Position numbers and translations under genes: made by a program. The notes beneath the pieces were generated by a model, which had not been told where the DNA came from, ran no database searches, and worked only from the letters and a program-made list of their open reading frames with translations. DNA of 64,000 nt from Stereocaulon alpinum. Taxonomy: Eukaryota; Ascomycota; Lecanoromycetes; Lecanorales; Stereocaulaceae. Where the stretch lies: positions 62,001 to 126,000 of the forward strand of contig JAEUBA010000050.1 in assembly GCA_018257865.1 (NCBI GenBank), given 5' to 3'. Shown here piece by piece: positions 33,972 through 45,608 of this stretch; the first letter of the stretch is position 1, and each line of letters begins with the position of its first letter.

Positions 33972-36900
33972 ATGCTGTCGCCATTCCAAATTCGAAACCT
34001 ACGGCCGAGTCAGCCAAGGGCAACAGCACACGATTCGTTGGTCCGAATCAGTGCTCCAGGCTACGACAAGGCTATTTCAAGCCACCCAGCAGCCAAGCTT
34101 AAATATCAAGACGAGGACGATGGGGATACGATCACCGTAGGATCATCTACTGAATTGGCTCAGAGACTTGATGAACCTGTGTCACGTAAGACTCGATACC
34201 GTCAACACTCGAGCCGTAACCCTATGGCCATAGCAACCCTCCTCTCCGAGTCCCAGCAATCATCACCGTCATTGACGAATCATGTCTTTGATATTGAAGA
34301 CCGCGAAGAGATCAGGAAGCTTTGGCAGGACATTCAGGAGAAGAACAGCAACGTCCCAAGACCAACGTCTCCAACATGTGCGACCAAAGCAATGCCGACT
34401 TGGACACAGAGTGAGGATGAGCTCCTCCTAAAGCTTCGTGGCTCTGGTATGGGATGGGGCGATATTCAAAGACAGCTGCCTGGGCGCACCGCTTTTTCCT
34501 GCAGATACCGGTATGAAATTGGCTTGAATAGGAAGAATACGTGGGATGAGGACAAAAAGGATGAGTTCGCCAGAGCCTACGGCAGGTAAGACTAGACCCC
34601 TTCTATCATGTTCAGTAGCAGCGAAACGTGCGAAGTGAAGTGTAGTCTTGCTAATATCAAAGCAGGCTTAGAGCTAGCATCTGGGGCCCAATCGCAGGCG
34701 AACTTGGTGTCTCCTGGCGTGAGGCTGAAGCAATGCATTGGAATATTGGCGAAGCTTGTCTAGCTCCGACTGCTCTCACGGCCCTCTTGGATCCACACAC
34801 GGAGAAGCACGTATTAGGCAATACATCGAGCGGCGAAGCCCCCAGCAACTCGGAAGTGACAAGCAAACCATCCTCTCAGCCAGTGCTTCACCTTGAAAGC
34901 CACAATCCCGATCAAGACATGGCAGAATATCGAGCACACCACTTTCAGTCCACTAGGCCACCCAAGCTACAATCAGAACAATCTGCAAGGCAGAAAGACT
35001 CCGATACATATATCAGTCAGGCTCAACCCTATGATCCGGTAAGGTCTAGCTCAGTTGGTGCACTGTCATCTTCTCTGCACACGAGTCCTGCAGAGAACCT
35101 CACACAAGAGGGGAGGCGACAAGCTCAGGCGGCTGGTGACAAACTCCGGGCCAGGAGAACGCCATCTCGCCATCGAAGGGTGGCAATGGCAGTAAATGAT
35201 CACACGAATCACCAAAATCGATGGGCCAGTTACAAATCACAGGGCTCGACGTTCCTTCCTCAGGAGTCTATAAACATTCCTGAAGGTTTCGATGGTCATA
35301 TCTTGACCTCGGAAGGCAGAAGACAAGCTCAAGTTGCTGGAGACAAGCTTCGCTGCAGAACCAATCCTATTCGCCATTCACGGCCATCACGAGGGTCGAT
35401 CTCCGATCATGGTATTAGCAAGAACCGCTGGTCGACTTATGGACCACGTGCAACTCGTCCCGATGAAAAGCAAGATGTGAAGCCAGAATCTAAAGAAAAG
35501 GCCCCCTCCGGAGAGGCTATGAAACAGGAGCCTAGCGAACAGCCGTCTCTCCTAGAAGTTTTCGAAGCTGAATTAGCTAAGAAGATATCTATGGACACAC
35601 TCGAAGAAGACGCACGAACTCGTGTGCCCGAAGCCGCTGCTGCTACGACATCTGTATCAGAGAATACTCCACAGCTGAATGATTCCAGCGGTATTACGGC
35701 ACCAGCACAGAGCGGACCATCGCCCAAAGAGTCTAATCCTCTTCTTGATGGCTTGAAAACCATTAGCGACCACTTGGAAGGACTCACTGTAAGAGATGAG
35801 GACATGTACCAGGAGTTCCCTAGAGCCATTGGCCAAGGGTTCCGTGCTGCTATTGGTGGACTTAGCATTTTCATGAGAGGCGTTACAAGTGGACTACAGG
35901 AGGCTTCTAATTTGACACGGCAAGCAGCAGAACGAACGCGTGAAGCTGACCTTCGGATCATTGACGACACTATTCTGGGTCTCCGAGGTGTCGCAGGAGA
36001 TATGACTGCTTTAGGCCAGGAAATATTTCCAGAAAGACCCGAGACTAGCCAGCCAAAAGAGGAAGCTTCTATTGCTCCTATGGGAGGTTCCGAGAGTTCA
36101 ACGGCAGCAAAACTGTCTGAGAAAGTTGTAAGGCCGTCTCTGGAGAGCAAAGCTATACTCTCAGAAGCAAAAGTCATAAGCGAACAATTTCGAGCACCCT
36201 CGACAAAAGGGTCACCTCGTTCAATTCCAGCCACCAAACCTAAAGTTGGACCAAAGGCGATCAAGATTGGCCAAGGACGTAGCCCTCGATTCGTTTCCGA
36301 TATTCCTGTAACCGTCACACGCAACTCGCCACCAGATAGCCGGCGCATGTCCCGGAATCTTGGGATGAATAAAGTGCCGCGATATCACAAGCCCGGTCCT
36401 ATTCATCTTCCGCACCATGCTCCTCTGGCCCAACCCGCTTTCACAGTTGAGGGTCAGAGTGTAGCTCCTCGCACCGGTTGTGTAGAACATCTACAACGCT
36501 ACCCTTCTCCAGAACACGCGAATGAAGCCGACATGAACCAATCAACGACTCTGCCTGCCGCAGCTGCTCGCTTCCCAACACTGGCGCAGTTCGAAGGTCA
36601 GCACTTTACCCCCAACGTGCCATTTCCACCGTTGCCTAGCATGAGCATGAAACCTTTGGTTCCCTTGAGAGCAAATTCTCGGTCTGAGACTGAGAAGCCC
36701 AACGAAGATCCGCAGCTATTGTCTGAAGAGCAAACCGAGACCGAGCCCGAAGCAAGCGCTGAGCCCAGCATGACTAATCAAGGACTTGTTTTCCCTGGTA
36801 TCCTAGGTAAATTTATGAGAGGATCGCCCAGTCCTGATCTCACTCATACTCCTCCTCCAATACAGCTACAAGACGCTCCGTCATCTATGAATCACACATT

Positions 36901-38443
36901 GGCGCATAACCAAATGCATTTGATGCTTCAGGAACACAACAAAGGGCAGAGAGTACTCATGGCAAGAAAAGAACAAGAACAAATTGCGCCAGACCGAGCT
37001 AAGACCACTATTCCATCAACTGGCGAACAGCAAGCTCTGTCGTCCAACGCCCAAACACCTGTCCCATATTTTCCAGATGATTCGGAAGATGACCCCTACC
37101 GCAATCACACACTACTAGACCATCAGGTGCAATTCACACGGCAGGGCCTATTGAAGAAACAAGGTTCTGCTCCCGTAATCAATATCATGAACGGAGGGTT
37201 TACCCCGCCCCCGAGCTTCCGATATCGACGTAACAGCTCAGGCCTCCTAGTGCAGGTGCCTGTCTCTGGACTGGAGGAACATGAGGCCCTATCTGTGAGC
37301 AATCCTGCTGCCGAATCAGCTGGCAATAGTAATGTTCAGGATCATCAAAAGTTATCGCAAGGCATGATTGCTGAGCAAGAGAACAAGGCGCAGTCGCTCG
37401 ACGAAAATGTAGAGCGATCCGTAATGCCTGATGATGTCAAGGTTCCTGGAGCTTTTCCCAATGGTGACAACATCAAGCGCAATGACGTGCGAGGCCAGCA
37501 AGAAGAAGACGCTCGACATTACTTGGCTACACACCCTGATCCCTGGTATGAATCCTTGCCGTCTGCCATGAACAAGAAAGAATCGTCAGACCGCTTGAGC
37601 TCAGCAGCGAGACTAGCAGAGCCATTTGACCCTCTGGAAGCCGAGCCTTCTGCTCGACGGCATCTTACTGAGGGGATCCGTCGCAATGCTACTGTTGCCG
37701 GTACTGACAGTAGGCACAATTCTAGACGCCGTAGGCCATATTCCGAGGCATTCGATGGTAATGGGAGAGTTGAATGGGACACATTTCTACATCAGTCTTC
37801 TGCTCCTCAAACCATCTCTCGTCCTTCAAGCTTTCGTCCTCTTAGCACAGGCTCTTGGATCAACAATGACGGGCCAGTTTCGAAGCCTCAGCCCCGAGTT
37901 CTAGCATCAAGGGCTTCGTTCGAGGACTTCGACAATGACTGGCGGTGGACGAGTCCCGCGCTTCACAAGAGGAAGCAAACGTCCGGATCAGCCTTAGGGT
38001 ATTATGATCATGGGGAGTCGTGGGCGGTTGATTCTTGCGAAGTGGACCAGGAGAGTTGGTCTAACGTTGGTGAGCGCAAGAGTAGCCCTCCACCTCGCTT
38101 GACAGCTCCAGGGCTAGGACCGACGTTTAACAATCATGAGGAGCGCAAGCATCCCGGTAACAGTCCATCCAAGAAGTCTTATGCACATCTTCTGCCCTCC
38201 CGAGAGTCGGGTATCTCATTCAAGGACCGAGACGAGAGGAATAAGATCTACGATTGCGTAAGCAGGCTCCGAGATCTGGGCTTCGACCACGCCGATGATA
38301 ACGATGGACCTGAGAGCAGGCTTCTGCAATACGCCTCTGCTGCTGGAGGAGACTTGGTAGCGGCTATTGACATGATTGACGAAGAGCAGCGGGCGTACAA
38401 GGAGAGGGAGAATGACGCTCTGAGATTTATCGATAGTATTTGA
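33972..38443 (+). CDS. Large Myb/SANT-domain protein with C-terminal UBA-like segment
   Basis: Exons 33972..34585 and 34666..38443 join across an 80-bp intron to 1463 aa. Residues about 141-230 hold a Myb/SANT unit ('WTQSEDELLLKLRGSGMGW', 'LPGRTAFSCRYRYE') followed by a second tryptophan-containing half ('TWDEDKKDEFARAYGR', 'IWGPIAGELGVSWREAE') restored by splicing. The rest is mostly disordered, rich in Ser, Pro and Glu. Two similar blocks occur near residues 351 and 419 ('EGRRQAQAAGDKLR' and 'EGRRQAQVAGDKLR', each followed by a His/Arg-rich run and 'NRW'), about 69 residues apart. The last ~65 residues ('VSRLRDLGF', 'LLQYASAAGGDLVAAIDMI') look like a UBA fold. Probably a nuclear DNA- or chromatin-binding protein. 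The combination is unfamiliar to me. The exact 5' start is uncertain. Confidence 0.82.
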
Positions 38444-39354
38444 GTGGATAAGGCTGTTGTGGTCTAACAAGCAGATGATGTTGTTGTGGCGTTCGGAGCA
38501 AGACAGGCAGAATAAGTGGAACGGATTGAGTATGGAATCCAATCATGCGGACGGAACGAGAGCGAGAGCACGTAAGGTAGTTTGATCTTCACCAATGCAA
38601 TACTTTCCCAGAACTCCCCATCACTTCCCTTCCCCTTCCCCTTCACCTTCCTCTCCCCCTCCCTTTCCCCCCGCCCCCAACACAGAACCGCGGGTACAAG
38701 GTTGAGCCTCGGGAAGTCCCATCCCCTCGTCTCAGTATATCCCGCGACACATCAAATTAAGCGTAGCCCAGCCCGTTCGTAACGGATTTGACCGTATCGG
38801 GATGGGTTGGGTATGCTGCACTTTGCCCCTTTTGAGATGGAGCTTGAGCAAGCCTGTTGGGGTGTTGTGAGGACGGCTTGCGTCTGGTCTGGTGGTATGA
38901 GAATTACGTCTGCTGGTGGCCATTGGAGGGGAGGGGAGTGGGTGCTACATATCTTTGAAACGGTCCATGTCCGATGGACAGCGTTCGATGTTGTGCCTTT
39001 GGAGTACTTAGTCGATAAATCCATCAGCAAAGCTGGCTTTGGATCTATGGTTTCGATATATCTTCTAGTGGCTGTTTAGTGTCTGGCAGATATATTATGA
39101 TAAATTAAGATTCTGTGGTAGTACTTTTCTAAGGTAGGTGTTTCTACGCTCTAGGGACCTTAAGAGCGCTCAAGAGCTCCATGGCTATGCAGGGAACAGA
39201 ACATTACATTGCATTCCATCTCGTTTCCGACCAGATCAGATCAAGATCAAGATCAAGATCATACCTTCATGTCCAATATGCCCAGATAGCCTATCAGGCA
39301 ATTCGTAGAACATAAGTAGGTAGTCGTTGATCATGGCAACGTCGTGTCAACGAG
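38444..39354. other. Convergent intergenic region
   Basis: This lies between the convergent Myb and eIF2A genes, so it mainly holds two 3' UTRs. A pyrimidine-rich tract (CTTCC/CCCCT) is at about 38620-38690, and a short ATCAAG microsatellite is at about 39233-39262. No gene is supported. Confidence 0.5.
39233..39262. repeat. Short ATCAAG microsatellite
   Basis: About four to five imperfect copies of the hexamer ATCAAG in a row, in the 3' flank of the eIF2A gene. Too short to matter functionally, but a possible marker. Confidence 0.6.
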
Positions 39355-41783
39355 TCAGTCTCTCCACCCTAGACCGTCCAACTCCCTCCTTACTTCATCT
39401 TCTGTGTCCATCTTCTTGATCTGTGTGCCTTCTAGCTTCTCGCCGCCCGCTCGTCGCATTTTCAGGTCGTCGATAGCGCGCAATTTTTTGAGTAGTGCAC
39501 GTATTTTTTTGTCTTGAGCCCCGCCGCCGCCTCCGGGTGATGTTACTGAGAGTTCCGGGGCTTCTGGTGCTGGGGCTGGTGCAGGTAGTGGGGCTACTTT
39601 TGAGGGGGTTCCATTGGGTGCTGGTGGTGTTTGTTTAGAATGTTGCAGTTGGTGTGGCTGTCGTTCATGAGGTCGTGCTTCTCTTCTACCTTGATTGGAT
39701 CGTGGTCCCGCATCCGTTTGACCCCTCGACCGATTCCTTTCGTGACCTCTCCTGTCTTTCCTCTCGGGACTCCTGCTTGGGCTGGGCTGTGTATCAGACG
39801 TCACTCCCTCCACCCATGCAGCGAGTCCAGCAGCTTTTTCTGCTGCGTCTTTCGCTTTCTTTGCCTCCCGCTTCTTCTTGTTCTTCGCTGCTGCTTTTGA
39901 CAGATTGTCGTCGCCGTCTGCTGGAGCAGCTCCTGGGTTATCATCGGTTACTGTCTCTGCGCCTGGGACCTCTCGCTTTCTCGATTTGCCGAAACCGTTG
40001 GCTCCAAGTCCCATCGAAAGGCTTCCATTGCTAACATATGCTACACCACCCTCGTCTTCGCGTTTGAACGCCAAAGGCGTAACCTGCCCTCGAGCTCCTG
40101 GCGGTCGATAGGCTCCAGCTGGCTTTGAAGGTGTTTTGACAGTTCCTAGATATGCTAAAGCAGAGGCATGCGGGGTTGGTACGGGATGCAGTGGATTCTC
40201 CAGGGGATGCTGAGTTGTTGATTGTGGCCGCCAAGTAACATGGTAGAGCTCTTGTAATTCTTCGTTGTACATTAGACCTCCTCCTACATGCCATATTCGC
40301 ACTCCATTGTCAACCCGTAAGCGTGGGCTTGTAGTGGCTGTGAGGATGTGCTTTCCATCCGGACTCCACTCGCATACACTGGCATTGCTGGCTTCAATCA
40401 TGCATATCTTTTGGAAATTCTTTTCCACGTCATATATGTCCATCTGGCCTGCTAAGTTGCCGAAACCAGCAACCAGTACGAAACGACCGTGGGGTGAGAA
40501 GAGAATGGTGTTTCGAGGACCGAGAGGGAAGTTGTGGGTGGCGACAGCCTTAGTATTGAATATGGTTGTCTTGGCTGGCATATAGCCATAGACAACGCCA
40601 AATTCTTTCGAATTCGGTGACCACGTAACATCATGTATAGGACCGTCTTTGTCTAAACATGGATCAGCATTCCTTGCTCTGTAAATTGAACAGGGGATAA
40701 TTACCAAGGTCTATCCTTGAGTCGAATCCACCGTTGGCACTCAATAGATATAATGTTGTCTCGCCGTAGTAATTCTTTCCTGACTTGTCAACTTCGGTTT
40801 GAGCTAGCACGATAACACTGGTGCCTTCGGCGTTCCACTTGAGCTGAACCTTGTCTCCTTTAAAAAAGGTCTTCTGAGATACAGGCGCGTCGAAATTGGG
40901 TACATTGAAGACTTTCACTGCCGCAGGTTGGCCCTTCGATGGTGTCAGCATTATCCTCCTAACGGCCGACTAGGGATCCCTACCTTTCGTTCCGGGACAA
41001 ACACAGCAACAGAATGGTTCTGACCAGGCGAGAGTTCAAAGTTCATGACGCCCTCGAGCCGCAGCTTACTCCACACAGTCGCAAGGTCTCCACTTTGGTA
41101 GAACTGAACCTCATTTGTGACTACGCGAGCACAGTATTGTTCGTCAAACGTATACTGCAGATTCCACCCCGTCTGTGACTTTTGCACGAAACGCCCTACG
41201 ACGTTATGCTCGTCCTCTCCTGCATCTGGTCGTCCCTCGACCACCACCCTCCATACCTTGAGGTTTCTGACCGCGTCGCCATTGTCGTCCTTGGTGGGTC
41301 GTTGCCATGTTATGATGAAAGTCCCGAGGGGAGAGAAGCCCAATTCGAAGACATTCTGGGCTGGGAGAGTTGTGATAATGTGACCTACCGAGGCATCGAC
41401 GACTGTTACCCTAGACAAGTTTAGTATGGCCCCTGAAAATCCACAGAGATTCTCACCTCTCGGGTGATGCCCAGGCAAAGTAGCGACCACAGGGTGAGTA
41501 GACACAACATCTCAGATTTCCTCGGGGCCTGGTGAGTGTAGAGTTAGTCGCGTGCCGCGTGGGGCTTTGGGTACACCCAGCTGATCATGGGGGCCACGAA
41601 CCTCTCGAACCCTGGGAGCGAGTCGTACATAGGCGAAGCATCGACAACACCAACTTCTTTCAGCGTCCGATCTATACCACAGCCAATTCTTCAGCCATTG
41701 CCAAGTCAAACGCGTGTGTACAAGGATAGCGGTCAGGATGTTTTCTATAGGCACTCACAGGCGAATTGTGTGGGAGCTGCCAT
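39355..41783 (-). CDS. EIF2A: Eukaryotic translation initiation factor eIF2A
   Basis: Six exons, 41783..41759, 41671..41602, 41528..41457, 41410..40984, 40933..40705 and 40652..39355, join to 706 aa. Each junction restores a conserved sequence: 'MAAPTQFAYRTLKEVGVVD', 'PGFERPRGNLRCCVYSPCG', 'RYFAWASPERVTVVDASVG', 'PERKGQPAAVKVFNVPNF' and 'IDLDKDGPIHDVTWSPN'. The N-terminal ~430 residues form the eIF2A beta-propeller, with repeated WD-like strands such as 'IHDVTWSPNSKEFGVVYGYMP'. Then comes a basic Lys/Glu-rich segment, a disordered Pro/Arg region and a final helix. The family delivers Met-tRNA to ribosomes by a GTP-independent route under special conditions. The first exon has only 25 coding nucleotides. 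The second ('YRTLKEVGVVD') and third are also short. Confidence 0.93.
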
Positions 41784-42340
41784 GGCTAGTGAAAGTCACA
41801 GACAGTGATTCACCCTCGAGCGGACTTCGCAGGTGCTGGCTACGCTGAGTCCTGCAGGATTCCACTCCGCACACTCCGCACAATGATTGAGTCTGGCGAA
41901 AGTGGTTTGAATGGTACCTCGAGCAGCGTTCAAAGTAGGCGAGGGTGAAAATGACTGCAGCAGAGCTGTTGTGCCCCTCGAGGCGGGAGAAAGTCAGGTG
42001 AGAGCGTGCAGGTAAGTTGGTAGGAGCGGAAGACTGCAGACAAAGAGTGAGACCCCAAGGCTTTCAGCAGCTTTACAGAGCAACGGCTTTGATATGGACA
42101 GGACCCACCGCATGCTAGCGGGCGATCATCCCATTAGTTCTAGTGCCGTCCTTACTCTACGGGAACAGGTCCAAGCATTGCAAAGAACAACAATGTGGAG
42201 GAATGGAAGCACACATGTAGAAGTTAATGTTACCATTTCACACTTGAATTATGGACATAGGGCGGACATTGTATTGCAATGCTTTCTTGTTATGCGGCTT
42301 TCTCCTCAGAAACAAATCGTGCTACACAAACATCTCTCGC
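41784..42340. promoter_or_regulatory. Upstream region of the eIF2A gene
   Basis: About 560 bp between the eIF2A start and the SNF2 relic. It must hold the eIF2A promoter. No other feature is visible. Confidence 0.4.
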
Positions 42341-43714
42341 CTAGTCAAGGGATTGCCAATGCTCTGCTTTTCGCTCTATCCCTTCATACCTTTCCTTCAA
42401 AGTACCAATAGCAAGCATCCATTTGACCTCGGGCATTTCCGGTGCGCACGTTTGATATCTCCGTAATTGGTCTGGTACGTCGATTGAAGTCCAAGCATTG
42501 GGGTATCCATCGAGGGAACGTACTCTATCCGTGATCCAATCGATATCGGTCAAGGTCTTACGTTCGTCAGCCAGGCTGATCGTCTCCCACGGCTGGTCGA
42601 TGTCCATACCGTCTCCCAAGGCCACTCTTGGTGACTGGCAGTAAACCAGAACAGTGTAAGCGTTCTTCTCTTGATAGCCCCACTAATGGGTCTACCATTC
42701 TTTTGGAAGCAGAGGCCACTTAAGGTCTCCCGGATATCCTTGATGGGCACTGAAACCACCGAATCGCTTCAAAGCTCGACAAATCCTAGAGTAGGTCGCG
42801 CCTTCCATTTCTTCATCATCTTCCTCAGCTTCCTCTCGTTCTACGCTCTCACCGGCGCTAAAGTCCTCAATCTCACCATCGCTTTGCTCGAAGGTCTCAT
42901 CGGATTCGTCTTCTTCGGACTCTTCGGAGTCCTCAGTACCGTTTTCCGCGGCAACTTCTTTCGATATCCTAGCTGCAACATTATCATCAACCTTATTAAA
43001 GCTCGACGAATCCTGGAGTTCTGTTGTCAACTCTTCGATCCTCGAGTTAGCACGCGAGAGCCAGGCGCTGGCTGACCGCCAATTGTCGAGATCTCAGGGA
43101 GCGCTGCAAAAAGCGCGACTCGCTTAAGATAGGTATCCTTCTCAAGGATTGCCCAGGATACAATGATGATATCGGCTTCTTGGAATTTTGCAACCGACAT
43201 CGCTTTCAGATCGTAATTGGAAGATACTGTGAGGACGGTAAACCTCCTTCCAATAAAACGCTGCACCTCTGCTTTCCATTGGTGGACTAGCGTAGGTGGA
43301 ACGACAACTAGGCTTGCTCTTGGTTTGTGCATCTAGCAACGAAAGGCGGAACAGGCCGAGCCAACACTTGCTCGGTGCAGGGGTGCAGAATGCCCCGAAG
43401 TATCTGTATCGCCACGTCAGTTACAGTCATGAATGCTCTTCGACCGTAAGTCAGATGGTTCGTATAGACAGCAACATGTCTTTCTTAGACACTAGACGAC
43501 AAGCGTGCGAACGACGACGAAGCTTGTCTGCATCGAGCGAAATCAAAGGTGCCAGTATGGTTTTCTCGACGAGCATGGAGTTGGAGTTGTGAACGTGCGG
43601 GCTGCAGAGGGGACCGAGGATAAGTGAGCTTACTTGGTAGGTTGGCGAGGGAAGGATGTTCCCACTAAGGAGGTGGTCGTTGACCAGGCCAGTGGCTGTC
43701 AAGTCTCTTGACAC
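42341..43714 (-). pseudogene. Relic of an SNF2-family helicase
   Basis: Coding-like fragments follow one another on the minus strand in changing frames. A start region reads 'DLTATGLVNDHLLSGNILP' with a possible splice donor at about 43636. Then come 'LRRRSHACRLVSKKDMLLS', 'VAIQILRGILHPCTEQVLA', 'SLVVVPPTLVHQWKAEVQR' (the SNF2 motif Ia region) with 'ADIIIVSWAILEKD', a Glu/Asp-rich insert, and a last part with 'LTLFWFTASHQEWPWE'. The order fits the N-terminal part of a fungal SNF2 ATPase with a long acidic insert. No Walker A, no DExH box and no C-terminal helicase domain follow, and stops and frame changes separate the pieces. I infer a truncated, decayed copy. Undetected introns could explain one or two frame changes but not the missing motifs. 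Confidence 0.6.
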
Positions 43715-44376
43715 AGGTAAGATTTATATATATTTGTAATGTGTCGTCTCTCCTGGAGGTTGGGAGTGGTTGTAAGATAATTGGAAAGAGGGGGGATCCG
43801 GTTTTAAGGGTATATCTGCTCGGTTAGAAGCGTGGAATCCTATCGAAAGTGTCACCGGACAGTGATGATGACCGTGTATAGCCGGGGTGACTCCGCACAG
43901 AGATCGATAATACGTGAACACCAGGATACAGACGCACCAGTAGGGATACAGAATAGACTGAACACGTTTAAGGATGAAGCACGCCTAAGGGTTAAACACG
44001 TCTTGATAATTAGCTATCGTACGGCAAGACAGCCTGACATAATAATAGACGCACCAGTAGGGACACTGAAAGGATTGAACACGTCTCAGGATTGAACACG
44101 TCTCAGGATTGAACACGTCTCAGGATTGAACACGTCTCAGGATTGAACACGTCTAAGGATTGAACACGTCTTTATAATTAGCTATCATACCATACAGCAA
44201 ATCAGCCTGAGGTAATGACAGAAATGTGAAGCTTCAGCAATGCTATACCTCGCTCGATAGCCATTACTCACAGCTCTTCGCCACCCATGGTATCACCAGC
44301 AAGTTTTCCGCCAGCCCAGTAGATTTACTATGGCAATACTCCCCACCCAGCCCATGCAGTAGCAATAAGTCCACTA
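43715..44376. other. Intergenic stretch carrying a duplicated minisatellite
   Basis: This lies between the SNF2 relic and a minus-strand gene, and contains the tandem repeat described separately. No gene is supported; the plus-strand open frame at 43832..44095 lies within the repeat. Confidence 0.55.
43931..44186. repeat. Duplicated block with 17-bp minisatellite
   Basis: Two related blocks, 43931..44018 and 44048..44186, start with the same GACGCACCAGTAGGGA and end with ATAATTAGCTATC. Each contains a tandem array of a 17-bp unit, GAACACGTCTCAGGATT. In the second block the unit occurs six times in a row from 44077. The first four copies are identical, the fifth has one change, and the sixth runs into the end sequence. 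In the first block only three strongly diverged units are present. The flanks after each block are also related (CAGCCTGA..). The block was therefore duplicated, and the array in the second copy was later expanded or made uniform. Confidence 0.9.
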
Positions 44377-45104
44377 TCACTCAACACCCTCCATAGGACT
44401 CCCACCCTCCCTCTTCTGCTGCCTACCCGAAGCCGGGCTGCCGACTCCAGTTCCCTGAGCCTCCTTCCACTTACCAGAGGTAGAAGTCGGTCCACTAACA
44501 GTGCTCCCGGCACCCTCACCAAACCCCACTAGACTCGCATTTCCCTCGTCGCTCATACCAGCACTACTGAGCCCATCATCCTGATCCTCGCTCATACGAT
44601 CTCCAATATCGCTTCCACTAGCCCACGTATTTCTACCTCCAGCACTACCAGTTGCTGACGCACTACCTACCGTGCTCTTATGTAAACCGCTTGCGTTGTC
44701 GAAGTAGCCTGGCGGTTGTTGCTGCTGTTGGAGTGCTTGGGGGAGGTGCTGGCTGGCACCGCGGAGGGTGGCTACGCGTTCTAGACCTGCGAGACGTGAG
44801 ATACGGTCTGCGCGCTCGGCATCAAGGGTGTTTGTGGAGGAGTCGGAGGCTGAGGAGGTGGTGTGACCGTGCGCGTGCGTGTGGACTGTGCCTTGGTGGC
44901 CGTCTTTGATGGCTGCGGTGGAGAAGCCAGAGTTAGGTGTTCCACTGGGGAGGTGAGCATTATAAGTGGAAGTCTGCAGAGTGGACGGGACTCGAGAAGG
45001 ACGTCAAAGGATACTTACGGGCCAAAGTCGGACGGGGTTGCTCCTCCGGGGTCGCTAGGGGGAGGTGGGAGGTTGATGAGTGTGGGTCCTGAGATTCTCG
45101 ACAT
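44377..45104 (-). CDS. Conserved fungal Ser/Gly-rich acidic protein
   Basis: Exons 45104..45019 and 44944..44377 join across a 74-bp intron to 217 aa. The N terminus has 'INLPPPPSDPGGATPSDFG', then 'SGFSTAAIKDGHQGTVHTH' and a His-rich run ('HTHAHGHTT'). A probable helix 'DAERADRISRLAGLERVAT' follows, then a Gln run, a segment 'STVGSASATGSAGGRNTWA', 'DRMSEDQDDG', and 'MSDEGNASLVGFGEGAGST' before a basic end. I recognise the 'ADRISRLAGLERV' and 'MSDEGNASLVGFGEGA' blocks as recurring in an uncharacterised ascomycete protein, but no function is known to me. No signal peptide or membrane helix. It may be largely disordered apart from the one helix. Confidence 0.8.
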
Positions 45105-45608
45105 GCTGAAAAGTTCAAATGTTGTTGATGTTTGTAAGTATGAATGGCTTGAGGATCGGACTGGGGAGGCGGAGAAGACCAATTACGGGGCAGGTGGGGT
45201 TTGCGGTCATGGAAAGTGAAGGTGGGGTGTTAAGACTCCCTTAGGAAGGCGCACTGATGAGGTGATGCTCGCAAGAGGCCACAAGTGTCGCAAGGCTGGC
45301 CCTGAAGTACTGCCAGATCTAAGACGCTCAGTAAAGTCCTTTCTAGAGTCGTGTCAGATTGTTTGTAGATGGGAAACGATGCGAGCATCGATGTTTCACA
45401 ATCCAGGGTCCAAGGCACCCTTCCGCTAAATCTAAGGTTTGCGCCACAAGCGATCTTAGTGTGTTTTATGACGAGGCTGAGAAAGTCTTGCCACATACGT
45501 ACATGTTTCCTGTCGTTATGAATCCATCGGGTATCTAGGGCTATGCTAAGTGACCATAAAAAAACATAGTCACGTCAGGAATTTGTTCACTTCCTGTACA
45601 AACATCGC
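45105..45608. other. Intergenic stretch
   Basis: About 500 bp between two minus-strand genes. It must contain the promoter of the first and the 3' end of NUP37. The open frame at 45230..45496 is not credible. Confidence 0.45.

Noticed and set aside
35437..36348. 303-aa open frame antisense to the Myb gene
   Set aside because: Shadow of the real plus-strand exon; low-complexity Ser-rich translation without domains.
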